Source: Phaeoceros laevis (Eukaryota > Anthocerotophyta > Anthocerotopsida > Notothyladales). Taken from it: 40,958 nucleotides of DNA. This document shows positions 22,209 through 34,272 of the stretch, piece by piece; the first letter of the stretch is position 1, and each line of letters starts with the position of its first letter. Position numbers and translations under genes: made by a program. The notes under the pieces are model-generated. The model ran no database searches. It saw only the letters and a program-made list of their open reading frames with translations, and was not told the origin of the DNA. The stretch lies in the NCBI GenBank assembly GCA_049999765.1, contig JBNGIQ010004122.1, positions 1 to 40,958 on the forward strand. The letters are read 5' to 3'.

Positions 22209-25200
22209 GATACCCAGCTTTTGAGGCGCTGGTAGATTAGAAACAATAATGCAGGCGCCTTCGTGCGCATGGAAGTTTGGACGTTCTGCGTCTAGAACGT
22301 GTTGACAGTGCTGAGGATTTTTTGGAACTTAAATCACATTTTTCAAACCATTGATTTCATCTGTAAGAGTCAATCGGTTGGCCCATAATCTCGTAGCACA
22401 TACCTTTTCTTTCACATGAGGGGTTTGCATTTGCAGCGTACAAAATGCGATGATGATGTACGTAGTCAGACGACCTGTTTCAATATGTCAACTGCGTGTG
22501 TAAGAATTCAGTGATGTACACTGGAGCTGTTACATTCAGCAAAAACTTGGGAGCCCCAGAAATGTAACAGACGCAGTTGGGGGAGGTTCAGAGATTCCTG
22601 GAGGATTCCAATTCTGTCGGATGCGCCAAAGGTGATGGCTCCTGGCCGTAAGAAAGATCTGTAAGCGGCCGGTAAGGGACGGATTAGCATGAGTTATTGG
22701 AGGCTGAAGATGGACGATTACGTGCGCAATCGATCATCAGCCTGAGCTCCAGTTATTGTCGCACCTGTGACTTGCCACTTGAGCTGGTTTGGATCTCTAT
22801 TATGGGCCGGGTGATTCCAGCACTCAGATTCCATGATTCTCTCCCTACAGCGTCATGACAGCAGACGGGGCCCAGCCAAGCTGTTGAGACTTTGGACTGT
22901 TCATGCTAGAAAAATTTGCAACTGGCTAGGGTTGTCAGGCTGGTGCGTAATTGAGAAGAGTCCGAATTCTTTTACCAAGACTGAGCAGTAGCTACTTGAC
23001 CCTGGCGTATCTCAAGCTTTGCTGATGAGGTTACGGTTGTTGTTGAGTGATTTGGACGTTTCCGCTTGAGAGATGATGCTTTGGCTACATGCAGCCAGGG
23101 ACAGGAAAGAGGACGGAGGCAGGCCTGGAGAACAATGCCAACCAACAGCAACAGGCTCATCTTTGGCCCCCGTCATACAATATGCAGTGCAAAGATGGTG
23201 TCTTGTAGGGCCACACGATCTTATCCCGTCCACAACGAGAGAACATGACCGGATCTGAACACTTGGTGAAGGCGCATTCTAAAGTCGGCAGAGACGGTCT
23301 AGTTTAGCAAGACCAAAGCACTCCTGCGTTGCATAGTTGCGGAGGACATCTGCTGTACTGTACAGCCTATCTGACGGAACAATTTAATTTCAGCATCGGA
23401 GTCAACGGTGCACTGTTCCGAAGCGTGAAGAGATGGAGGAAGCCCTGATGATATTGGAGAGAGTCTTGTGAGGAGGCTAGCTATGCTGCCGTCTGGCATC
23501 GATGATAAAGTGGCTAGTATGGATGGAGCTGGTGGCGTGTCCAAGCAACTTGCTGGAATGGGCCCGCTGCAACCTTGATGAGCAATGCAGGCACACTTGG
23601 CGTCCACGCCCTTCTCTCCCGCGTCGCCGCGTCTGGCGTCTTTTGGTTCTCGTTTCTCTCACCCCCATTACAGGACCAACAGTGTGGTTACGCCCAGCTG
23701 ACTCATGGTGTTTACAGAAGCCCTGAGGCAAGACGTCTCCGAGGAGCTTGTCTCCCTGTTTTGTGACACGAGAGGGTCGTGTCCTGCTGCCGATTGGTGG
23801 AGCCTGCCTCGAACACCAGAAAGGGTGGCTTTCTTGAACGGCTCATTAACCTCTTATCCTGCTCCTGCTTCTGGCGATGCTGTTACGGAGAGAGGTGGGT
23901 GTGGAATTTGTGCATCGGGTGTGCCCCCGAGCATGTGTCCTGCTTACTGGAGCATTCGAAGTGGCTAATGATAGAGCCTCTAATGAGAGTGGCCTGGGAC
24001 GTGCTTGCTTGGTAAAACGTTTTGGGGAACCTTCATGTAGGGCCGGGCCAGGGCAGCACCCGCGATTGTAGGGTAACCACCAACATCCCGGGAACCAACT
24101 TCAAGGTCAACGATTTTTCCATGGAATTCATCACCTGGCTTGGACGATAAATCCACCATGCCTTTCTGAGCACAATTGGTGCCAGGAAAGAGCTGTTGTA
24201 TGCCACCGTGCTTCCGTCCGTCCAGAATCAGAAAAATGCTAGACTAGGCCCTGCAATCCGGTTGCAGCAGCTTGCAGGGACATGGTGGCCGGCCTCCATG
24301 TGAGCTCCCTGAGCGGGGGGCAGCCTCTCATTGGGAGCCCGGGATTCCTCTCCCTCACTGTTGGAGAGGACCGCTTTTTGTGTCCACCCTGTGCAAAGGG
24401 ACAAGATCGGCAAAATAGTTGGTGGTGAAAGGGGAAAAAGTCCAGGACCCACAGTCAAACGTTAAGGTACCCGCGTTGCCTGCTTCCAGTTCTAACTCGT
24501 GGTTTGTGGTCGCAGTTTAGTGCAAAACCAGTCCAGGCAACTGCTGTACAGTACCTGGACCAGCCGTCGTGATGACTCGTGATGACTCCGCCAGAGTCTG
24601 CCTCCCAGCATATGAAAAACATACTGTATGCCAATGTGCAGCTCGTACATTAGCTGTGCACTTCAGGAAGGTGGGAGTTGCAGGCGGCAGGCCTAGGGAG
24701 TGAGCCCCACCCCATCCCAAGATGATGACTTGCCGGAGCTTGACCTTCTCTCGATTGCACCAGTTGGGAGTGGGATAGCCTTGAAGCTATAAGGTATGGA
24801 TGTCCCCAAGTCGCTCAAACACCACATCACTTCTTTAGTTCAAGTCTTCTCAACTTCTCGAGTCATGTCGGTCTGCTTACGTGCCAAGTAACCCAAGTTG
24901 CCTGTGATGAAGACTTCACCCTAGCTGATCGACACCTACCCTTGACAAGATAAGACTCCCGAGGGAGGTGTGCTATGCTTACATCTTACACAAGATAAGA
25001 CTTCCAAGGGATGTGTGGTGGTGGGAGACTGGTATTCCGTACATACAATAATGTGTTGAAAGGTATTGAGATGTGGCTCGTTGCACCAGGTCAACAAACC
25101 CCGAACACGATGAAGCACCAACAAGCTACAAGTAGTGTGACCCAGCGTTGACGCCCAGGTTAGACCCAGTCGGGGCTTCAGGTACCGTTTCACACAGCCG

Positions 25201-25891
25201 CCAGTCCTCATTTCGAAATACTTGTAATTTTCTTGTCCGAAGAAACACTAGACTAATCTCTTGTAGTGCACTAGTCAATTGGCTTACAAGCCTGCGAGCT
25301 ACTGATTACGTATTGTGTGATCATGAACTTCGAGGAGGGTAGGCACTTAAAGTAAGAGAGAGAAGGGGAGGAATCTATGCCCGCAATGAGAGGCGACAGA
25401 TGAGGCCGGCTGGGCGCGGCGATATGGGGGCATAACTCCCACCCTCCGGGGGCCCCGGCGGTGCCTTTTCAGGTGCCATTTCGTCACATATACTGGCTAA
25501 ATTCACCGCCTGCAGAGAGATTATGAGGGAAAGGTCCAAACTTCCAAACACGTCTGTTACACCTACTTATCGCGGCTGTTGGGCAGGGCTCAATAGCTCA
25601 ATATAGAGAGATACCTCTAATTATGGTGTCCGCCTCGTTGAAGTAGCCCTATTCAAAGATCTCGCTAGTATCGCCGGGGCAATCACCCACTTTCCTGGAA
25701 ATTGGGCTTTCTCGGAGGGCCCTTTTTCTTCAGCGCTGTGCCCGCTTGCTACTCCACTCACCTCGCCATCTTCCCCTCGCCCCTCTCTGTGCAGCTGCTG
25801 CTCCCCGCGCCTCCTCTGCTCTTCTGCGCGGAGGGAGCAAGGCGGGGCGACGAGCGCGCATCAGGGCGCTCAATTGGACCAGCCCGCCACA
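22209..25891. other. Gene-poor 3.7-kb intergenic region
   Basis: After the aconitase 3' untranslated region I see no gene that can be supported. Weak coding-like composition occurs at 23429-23578 on the plus strand (49 codons including DDIGESLVRRLAMLPSGIDD before a TGA) with no family match. A 28-bp imperfect direct repeat carrying GATAAG motifs lies at 24945-24972 and 24990-25017. The last 500 bp before 25892 must contain the glutamine synthetase promoter; the leader is C/T- and G/C-rich. Confidence 0.5.
24945..25017. repeat. Imperfect 28-bp direct repeat with GATAAG
   Basis: ACAAGATAAGACT begins both copies (24945 and 24990, period 45) and the copies differ at only a few positions over 28 bp. 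Each carries GATAAG, the core of plant I-box light-responsive elements. It lies about 0.9 kb upstream of the glutamine synthetase start, so a regulatory role is only a guess. Confidence 0.55.
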
Positions 25892-28243
25892 ATGTCACTG
25901 CTCGAGGACCTCCTCCGCCTCGATATCTCGGACACCAAAAAGATTATTGCGGAGTACATCTGGTGCGTCCGCCTGCCTCAGGCCTCTACAATCTCGGTGG
26001 GTTGCTGCTTTGTTCAAGGCGCTGGATCTGCCTGCTGACCGCACTTGTGTGGGTTTGGGTGTTGCAGGATTGGTGGATCGGGCTTGGACCTCCGGAGCAA
26101 GGCCCGGGTAAGCACTCCGGTCTGCTAGTCATTTTGTAGTAGGATGTTTGAGCTTTTGGGAGTCTTTTCTTGGGAGCGTCGGGACTGTGGGTGGTGCGAG
26201 CAGGGGTAGACTAGTGGAGCAGCTGTTGGGGCCTTGGTTTTGGGTTAGACATTGTGGTCTGCTTCCCCCGGGAAGGGGCAGTCAGGGGGGCCGAAGGGGG
26301 TTCGGTGGCAATCTGTTGGGCCCTCTGAAGTTGTAGTAGTAGGTTGTGGGTAGATTCCAAGCAGGGAGGGACTTGACGGAGAAGAAAGCGCTTCTTTTTG
26401 CCACGTTCGGTGGGTTGACATTGCGTGTGTCTGCTGCTGCTGCTGCGCAGACCCTCGAAGGCCCCATCACTTCCCCGTCACAGCTGCCCAAGTGGAACTA
26501 CGATGGTTCCAGCACGGGGCAAGCCCCAGGAGAGGATTCAGAAGTGATCCTTTAGTAAGCTTCGGTGCCCTGCCCTCCCCTGCTTTGTTGGAAGATGTCA
26601 CAGTTGCACCTTGTAACACTGGTGTTTGGCAGCCCCCAGGCCATCTTCAAGGACCCCTTCCGCCGCGGCAACAACATCCTGGTGAGTGGCACGGGGCTTC
26701 CGAGCTGCGAGTGTTGGGGCCCCAATTCTCGGCGGGATCCGTTGCTGAAGTAGTTGGATGAACGATTTTGGTGGCAGGTCATTTGTGACGCTTACACGCC
26801 GCAAGGGGAACCTATTCCCACCAACAAGAGGGCAGCAGCAGCTAAGGTGTTCAGCAACCCCGAGGTGGCCAAAGAGGTCCCCTGGTATGGAGCACGGCGT
26901 TTTCACCGCAGGAACGGAAGTCCGGTTCGTGCTATCGTTTGTCGGTTGACGGACAACCCGTGTGTTTGTCAGGTTCGGGATTGAACAGGAGTACACCCTA
27001 CTGCAGAAGGACGTCAAGTGGCCTCTGGGCTGGCCCGTGAATGGTTACCCTGGCCCACAGGTTAGCATGCCGGATTCCTCCTTCAGTTACCAGGGAAATT
27101 AGCAGTTGGGTGGCCTCTCACGTATGTCTTTGTCCAGGGACCTTATTACTGTGGGACCGGAGCCGACAAGGCTTACGGGCGGGACATCGTGAATGCCCAC
27201 TACAAGGCCTGCGTGTATGCAGGCATTCAAATAAGCGGTATCAACGGTGAGGTGATGCCCGGGCAGTGGGAGTACCAAGTTGGGCCAGCGGAGGGTATCT
27301 CCTCCGGAGACCAACTCTGGGCGTCTCGGTACATCCTCGAGGTCAGTGCTGGTGCCATCGCGGATGATGATTTTGCAACAGTTTCTTGTCAACCAACGAT
27401 TCAGGAAGGCTTGGAAATGACCTTGTGGGCTTTGTGCTTGGTGCAGAGAATCACCGAGATCGCGGGGGTCGTCCTATCTCTGGACCCCAAGCCCATCGAG
27501 GTGGGTTGCTGTGTGAAGTTATCGCTCCTTCGGCACTCTGGTTATGCTGCATTGGTGAAGATGAGATGACAACCCCCATGTTGTGGTGTTTTTTGCGTAA
27601 TGCAGGGAGACTGGAATGGTGCTGGATGTCACACCAACTACAGGTGAACAGCTCTAGGCAACTTGTGTCGAATTGATAGGAAAATCCATTCCCAGTGCGT
27701 GTTTCATCTTTCATTTGTGTGACACTTGCAGTACTCTGTCAATGAGAGAGGAAGGAGGCTTTGAGGTCATCAAGAAGGCCATTGAGAAGCTGGGCCTGAG
27801 GCACAAGGAGCACATCTCCGCCTACGGAGAGGGCAATGAGCGCAGGCTTACAGGGCGACACGAGACTGCCGATATTCACACCTTCTCTTGGGTATGTGTG
27901 TCGTACGCGCTGAAATGGTTACTTCTCTGACGGACGGCGGTGAAGGCACTGTCGTCGTCTGCTAGCATGGCATGTTTTCTTATCCTGGTTGGATGTTTCT
28001 GTCAGGGTGTGGCCAACCGTGGGGCCTCCATTCGGGTGGGACGGGACACCGAGAAAGAGGGCAAAGGTGAGAATCTTCCTGGCAACACCAAGCTGGCATT
28101 TCCATGATCATTTTCTACTCCAAACTGAACCTGTACAACGCCTGTCACCAGGTTACTTCGAGGACCGGCGACCTGCATCCAACATGGACCCCTACATAGT
28201 GACGTCCATGATTGCAGACACCACCATTTTGTGGAAGCCCTGA
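25892..28243 (+). CDS. GLN1: Glutamine synthetase, cytosolic GS1-type
   Basis: ATP-dependent ligation of ammonium to glutamate, the main entry of inorganic nitrogen. Twelve exons: 25892-25962, 26068-26107, 26451-26554, 26633-26681, 26778-26884, 26973-27060, 27138-27341, 27447-27500, 27606-27643, 27732-27891, 28006-28066, 28152-28243; all GT-AG, in phase, 355 aa, the usual size of eukaryotic GSII. Starts [14 protein letters not shown] with no presequence, which indicates the cytosolic isoform. Motifs include [19 protein letters not shown], the metal-site [31 protein letters not shown], the flap-region [10 protein letters not shown], and [27 protein letters not shown]. It ends TTILWKP. ATG 25892 lies in ACAATGT context and is the only start giving the conserved N-terminus. 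All active-site motifs are intact. Confidence 0.97.
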
Positions 28244-29036
28244 AAGTTGGGTGGAGAAGAATTCGGATGGTGCGCACTCTGCTAATAATGCAGTTCTAGC
28301 AGGATGTAGTTGAGCCTAGCGATCAACTCCATAGAGAAAATGCGAAATGATTGCAACAATGGCTTATGTCCTGTGATAAAATTGCCGACTTGTATCTAAT
28401 TGTAGTGAAATATTGCCATTGTCCCTTCCTCGATGTGCAAAGCCTGTTTCTGTGTGATGGAGTTCAAACTGTCAGGTCAAATACTAGGACACGTATGAAA
28501 TGGTGCAGCTTGATAGATGTGGGCGCCATAAATGCGACCTGTGAGAAGTTGGCATCAATTCCAGTGTAGACAATTGGAAAGCAAAACATCGTTACTACTA
28601 CTTACTACTGCGTGCACAACGCAGCAGCCAGGTCAAAACCCGCCCGTCAGAGACGGAACCTTCTGGTCAGAAGTACCAGACCTGGGACCTATGCATTCGA
28701 GGAGTGAATCTGTCGAAGATTAGACATACAACCTGACCTTGCACGCTAGAAGCGAACAGAAGGAACCTGTCTCTGCCCGCAATGCTTGCCTGACATTCTA
28801 GGTCTTGCTCCTCCAGCTGCGGTGAGGCTTCTTGTCTCGGTGAATGTGATTGTGGCAGCTGACAGGTTTTTGCGCATCGTTCCAGCCGTGTGCCTGATTT
28901 CTTGGATGGGCCTCAAAGCCGGACATCTCCTGCTACATCAGTCCAAATGACGAATTGGTTAAATGTTTAGGTTCTACCGTCCCAGTGATAAGGCAAGATC
29001 TACTGCCGGAGCGGGGAACTTGTTTGAGGAGCAATT
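28244..29036. other. Intergenic, GLN1 to JmjC gene
   Basis: Contains the glutamine synthetase 3' untranslated region and the JmjC gene promoter. No ORF with motifs, no RNA gene and no striking repeat were seen. Confidence 0.5.
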
Positions 29037-32000
29037 ATGGAGGAATGGACTGTCAGGCACCTGATTGACCTCCCTTGTGCCTCTGAGTTCAAAACATGCT
29101 TTGAACTCCGCAACATGCCAGTTGTAAGCTTCCCCTTGCCCCCTTGCCCCCTTGCTCCCTACTGGAATAGGTACCTCCCCCTGCTGCCGTCGTTGTATGG
29201 CCAGTGGTGCTCAAATTTTGTCATTTTCTGGACCTTGCGGGGCAGGTGCTAGAAGGTGCTGTCAAGACATGGAGGGCCTACACGAGTTGGGACACATCAA
29301 CAGGTGGATTGCAGCGTTTGAAGGTCCGATTAGCTTGGGAGTTTAATCAGCAACTGGTGATTGCAGTTATCACATATGCTCAGGTGTTCCGGTGTTGATG
29401 TGATTTCAGGATCTAGCTGGCAGCTCGACTGTGCAAGCAATGGCTTCCACAAGCTCTAATTTCTTTGGCGAAATTAGAGGCCATGAGCGAGTAAGCCTAG
29501 GTGAATTCATTTAGTGGTTTGACGGCAAGGTTCATATGTGAAGAAGCAAGTTTTGACACGCAACTTTATTCGACTTCTTCATTTTTGTGGTTGTTCGTGC
29601 TTATGCAGACAGAGATAGCATTTGGCGAAATTCTTGATATTGCTGGTGCGTCGCTACGAGAATGTGGTTCTAGCATGGAGTCGGAATCAGTCCGAGGGGT
29701 ATGCTCTGCAGCCGAGTTGTCGGAAGGAGAAGCATCCTTGAGCAGGGACGTTTACCAACGGCAGTTCTACTTGGCTCAGGTAACTTTCTGGGTGCTGTGG
29801 TTTTGTGAAATGCATCCTCCTCTTTATTGCGAGATGTTCAGTAGGCTGAAGCTTTGCTGTCTGTGGAAAAGTGCTTTTTAGCATTCTCAGGGCATTGCTG
29901 TGGTTTGACATGACAACGTACTGATTCGACGAGGGGTGTAGGTTCCCATGTATGATAGTGGCGCGACAGCCACTGCCCCTCTACACCCGCTCATGAATGA
30001 CATTTCCTTGGTAAGCTCTCGTTGTCCTACAGTGTTTCTTGCATAAGTTCATCAAGGGCCGTTTCTTTGACACTTCAAGGAACATTGCAGCCAGAGTTTT
30101 TAAAGAGTGACGGAGCTGTATCCAACATCAATTTTTGGATGAGTGTAAATGGGTCCAGATCAAGCATCCACTATGATCCTTATCATAACTTACTTTGTGT
30201 GGTGGTTGGATCCAAAGAAGGTACGTCTCGTTGTTGTGGTCATAGCAAGTAACCGTCGGAATGGCACTGAGATGTCTCATGATTTGGCCCTCATTCAATT
30301 GAGTGCTGAATCTGTTTCTGGTATGACTGTGGTATGCAGTGGCGCTGTGGCCACCTTCTGCAGCTAAGGTGCTGTATCCCCTCCCCATCTATGGCGAGGC
30401 CTCAAATCACAGGCATGTTGAGACCTCTTGATTGACCGCTGTTTCATTCCATCGCTTTAGTTTATTGCATACCACTGCTTCCAGGACCTTGAATTCAGCT
30501 GCTGACAGTAGCAGCATTCTGCTGGCAGTTCAGTCAACTTTGCTAAGCCTGACTACGAGGTCCACCCTCTCTTCAAAGAAGCAGTGCAACACTGCCAGAC
30601 TGTAAATCTTGTAGCTGGTGATGCACTTTTCATTCCTGAAGGATGGTAAGTGGTGCATTTCAAGGAAGTAAAAATGCTTGTTTACTTCCAAGTTTCAGTC
30701 AAGCCAACTTATATCTTCTGGAGACCTTGATGCAGGTACCACCAGGTTAACAGTGAAGGTCTCACTATTGCCGTCAATATCTGGTGGCCATCAAAGATAT
30801 CTTTGGCTCTTGGTACCCACATGGATGGATACTACCTGCGTCGAGTTGTAGCCTGGTAAGTATTAGCTCCATCTCAAGTCCACAGTGCACCTTAGGATAA
30901 TCTGCTCTTCAGTCCTATTTCAGGGATCTTCGTGTGTCATTTTGGAGCATCAAAGTAAAGACACTTTCTGTATAACCCACACTTTTCACACAGGTTCTAA
31001 TGCTCCTGTTCTCAACAACTGTCATGTACATGTGCTTGCCCCTTTTTCCTTCAAACTAAATAATCAGCCTTGTGGATTCTGAGAAGGTAGGAGCTGATGA
31101 TACCTTTCGTTTTTTGGTGTGATGCCTTTTTTCTTTTTTTTGCCAACCAGGGGTAGGGCTATGTTCGTGCAGCTTACTTGGGTTCAACATGTTCGTCTGT
31201 TTTGCTTAGGATCTCATGCTAGCAAAGTTGTGCACATGTGACGATGGCCGGAGATCTGACGAAAAAGAAGCCGTTGTAGATAGGCCTACTCTACCAAGGG
31301 CTTTAGCAGGGCATGCGTGTGGCTCCTTAAGGAAGGTGAAACCACGATTCAATGGTTCAGCCCAGAAAAGTAACGCTGAGGTCACACCTGGAACAGGTTA
31401 TGATGGTCTGACGAAACTCACTCCCCTAGAAGCTCAGTACTTGCGCACTCTTGTACTAGGTGTGTCATCAAGGTTTGAAGATGGCACACCTTCTGTAGGC
31501 CCCAAGGAATCGGAAGATCCACTTGCAGCTCAGGAGATGAACACAAACTCGAGTCCACTTGACGGCGTGGAAGACATTGGTAAGAACATGGAAAGTGTGG
31601 CGCAAGTATTCTACTCGTTGGAACCTGCGGTACTTCAGCGGATCTTGCTGATCATGATCGTAAGCATTCTACATCCTTCAGCCTGGTGGGGACATCTCCT
31701 CCTCCCGTAACATGTTTTATACTGACAACTTTGGTTCTGCCAGGATGAGTTTCCACATACACTGGAGGCGCTCATTCTCTATAGCCTTTCACCAGCTGCA
31801 GCGGAGGCTCTCACCAGAAAGTTCGATCAAATGGATAGTTCTGAAAACTCACAGTAAGTGACCAGAAGTTATCGATTTGTTGTGCTGTGAGTGCTTGGTT
31901 AGTTACTGAGGCTTGGGTGCAGGCAATTCTTCAAGTCATTCTACAATATATTTGACGACCCCAACGCAGCAATGACAGCTCTTCTAAATGGAAAGGAAGC

Positions 32001-32156
32001 ATTCGCAGCTCAGGTCTCCTTTTCAACCACCCGCCTCCTTTTCGTCCGCTCCCTTCTCCTTTTTCTTCTTTTACTGCCCAAGTTCGAGTGTTTGAGTAGG
32101 AATTTGTGGCTTTGCAGGCTCTCAAAAATGTCATGGAGGGGATGCTTGGCAAATAG
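29037..32156 (+). CDS. JmjC-domain oxygenase, JMJ31-like
   Basis: Fe(II)/2-oxoglutarate-dependent dioxygenase of the small JmjC class (plant JMJ31; related to animal JMJD/TYW5 proteins), acting as demethylase or hydroxylase; the substrate is unknown. Fourteen exons: 29037-29123, 29246-29323, 29410-29490, 29609-29779, 29942-30010, 30091-30220, 30340-30412, 30529-30645, 30736-30855, 31068-31086, 31210-31659, 31744-31853, 31923-32013, 32118-32156; total 544 aa, in phase. The iron ligands are His189 and Asp191 (SIHYDPYHNLL) and His271 (WYHQV). GDALFIPEGW is the conserved strand before the second His. Exon 7 appears to end at a GC donor (CACAG|GCATGT), which yields the conserved EASNHSSV. Exon 10 is a 19-nt microexon (LVDSEK); without an exon here the frame hits TAG. 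An alternative exon at about 30924-30957 also keeps the frame. The C-terminal third is helical and less conserved. Confidence 0.9.
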
Positions 32157-32158
32157 TC

Positions 32159-32491
32159 CTAGACCAAGAACTTTCTTCGTAGCCCAACTTTGGAGTCGGA
32201 AATGTCTTGCCTGTACTTCACTTCCATAGATGGAATCACTTCTGCCAAATCCACCAACTGCTCTCGCACTTGCCTCTGCTTTTGGCTAAGTACACCCGAT
32301 TCCGTCGTAATGCTGAGGACTAGCATCGATACTAGATTAGGGAGAGCGATAGCCTGCACTCCATCATGTTTCTGATTTGTTTCCCATAGTTCTAAGTCTC
32401 CATGATTTCGCGGGATGTACAGCTGTTGCAAATCAGCCAACAGCAATTGCATTTTTCGCAAAATCATCTGGAAGGCCAGTTCTGGCGACAC
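32159..32491 (-). CDS. Coding-like minus-strand ORF, unidentified
   Basis: The 110-codon frame ends 2 bp from the JmjC stop on the opposite strand. Its composition looks like real protein (LADLQQLYIPRNHGDLELW, NQKHDGV, QVREQLVDLAEVIPSMEVKY) rather than a shadow, but there is no clear ATG start, no upstream exon that I could join, and no family that I recognise. It could be the last exon of a lost gene, part of a decayed mobile element, or a fortuitous ORF. If expressed it would lie antisense to the JmjC 3' untranslated region. Confidence 0.3.
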   Translation of the reverse strand: MSPELAFQMILRKMQLLLADLQQLYIPRNHGDLELWETNQKHDGVQAIALPNLVSMLVLSITTESGVLSQKQRQVREQLVDLAEVIPSMEVKYRQDISDSKVGLRRKFLV

Positions 32492-32960
32492 CGTTTCTGG
32501 TTGGCTACCTTCGTTCTCAAATCAGCCGAACATCCACCGCCGCCGAAGCCTGGTACGAGTGTGCATCATGTGAATCGAGCTACTGCAAGGAACTTTCTTC
32601 TGAGGTTGACGTACAGTTACTTGCGGGGATTGAGCCACAACACGAAAACAAATGACTTCTGCGAAATTTGACCATCAACTCGAGTGCCGAGTTCAAAACC
32701 CAGGTTGGTTCGCCCCGAATTCACGGGGAGAATCGCGGCAGGCGGATTGGTTCTGATCTGATGATAAGCATGATTAAATCGATGAAAGCATGGTTAAATC
32801 GATGCTGGAATCGTGTCGCTTTTTACGCCAATGTCCTGTAATCGGATATCTAGAGTAACCAATCTGACAAGGGACGAACGGCATTGGATAGAACAGAAGG
32901 GCTCCAAGAGCTGAGCACACTACCGTGCAAGTTGAAGTGGCAGCCCTGCTTCTCAGAGCA
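32492..32960. other. Intergenic with 20-bp tandem repeat
   Basis: Upstream region of thioredoxin f. AAGCATG(A/G)TTAAATCGATG occurs twice in tandem (32766-32784 and 32786-32804, period 20). No TATA box could be assigned with confidence. Confidence 0.45.
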
Positions 32961-33722
32961 ATGGCTCTGCTGTGGGCCGCCCCTTCCTTCAGCCTGACCA
33001 ATGCGCCATTCAAGCAGGAGGCAGTGTCGGCCTGGGGGCAGCCGCATTGCTCAGCACAAGCATGGCAACAACTGAGGCCAGGCGGGATCCGCCAGGCACA
33101 GGCACAGGTCCACATTCTGCGAGTTGAGGCCAGGAGAAGATTACGTGCGGTACCCATTGGGACGACAGACGCCTCTCAGGAAAGCGCCATTGATGAACCC
33201 GTGGGAGGAGCCGTGGTTGGTACTGTAACCTCGGTGAACAAGGATACCTTCTGGCCAATTGTCAAGGCCGCAGGCGACAAGCTGGTGGTGCTTGACATGT
33301 ACACTCAATGGTAGGTACTAAGTCGGGCTGATGTCCTGAAATTGGACCTGGATGGATACTTGAAGTGGTGGTTTGGTGTGTGCACTTTCCCGCCCGCAGG
33401 TGTGGTCCTTGCAAGCTCATAGCGCCGCAGCTTGAGGAGCTTTCTCGGAAATATACGGATGTGCTGTTTCTGAAACTTGACTGCAACCAAGACAATAAGG
33501 TCAGCAAGCAGCGGCGTCCACTTTGCTCATAACTAGCTCGCACTTCTCAAGACTGACTCTCTAAGTCTTGTACTTCTACTGCAGCCACTGGCCAAGGAGC
33601 TAGGTGTGCGAGTTGTGCCGACGTTCAAGCTCCTCAAGCAAAGCCAAATTGTCAGTGAGGTGGCTGGTGCAAAATACAAAGAGTTGCTGGCCGCTATTGA
33701 TGCCGCAAGGACCAGTGGGTGA
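32961..33722 (+). CDS. TRXF: Thioredoxin f, chloroplast precursor
   Basis: Plastid disulfide reductant receiving electrons from ferredoxin-thioredoxin reductase and activating Calvin-cycle enzymes such as fructose-1,6-bisphosphatase. Three exons, 32961-33310, 33400-33499 and 33585-33722, 195 aa. Residues 1 to about 80 are Ala/Ser/Gln/Arg-rich and acid-poor at the front, as expected for a transit peptide. The active site is WCGPCK (Cys118, Cys121), preceded by VVLDMYTQ as in f-types, which carry T rather than E before QW. The third cysteine, Cys145 in LKLDCNQDNK, is the f-type-specific residue that can be glutathionylated. Later motifs are VRVVPTFKLL with the cis-proline. ATG 32961 is the first in-frame methionine and gives a sensible transit peptide. 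All key residues are present. Confidence 0.95.
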
Positions 33723-34272
33723 TACATGTAAGAGTCTACCTCAATCACTGTACAGGGATACTCTTGTATCTGTGCCAATCTGTCGAGCTTCCATGTAATG
33801 TAGATAGACCAATCCTGTGATGGGACATGTGCACCTATGATCCGTGCAACCTTTTCACACCCAGCTGCGGGCCATTGAACGGGTGAAGAAATTTGCCGGA
33901 TTTTCCCACTGGATGTCAGCTAATGGAGCACTTCTGGCATCGATCGAGCTGAAAGATGTACTTGAGCAATAGCAAAAGTCCACGTTCGCACTACCGAGGT
34001 TCCAGTTCATTTGTACCGAGAACACGAACCTTGTGGCTCCCCAAAACTCCAAGAAATCCTCTGGCTACCAACTGTAGAACTTGTCGAACACCTCACAGGG
34101 AGACGCATCACGTTGCCATTAAGACCTAACAGAGACACTTCCTCTAAGGGGAACTTCCTCTGTGGGCGTTGAAACTTGAAATCACAAAATGTCCAAGTGC
34201 GTCGTCACCTGGTAGCCTTCTCTTCAGGAACTCTACCACCCCCAAGGTTGTAATGTCTTCGTTGCACTAGAA
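33723..34272. other. Intergenic between convergent genes
   Basis: Thioredoxin f and the Der gene point at each other, so this is 3' untranslated sequence for both. I see no further feature. Confidence 0.5.
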
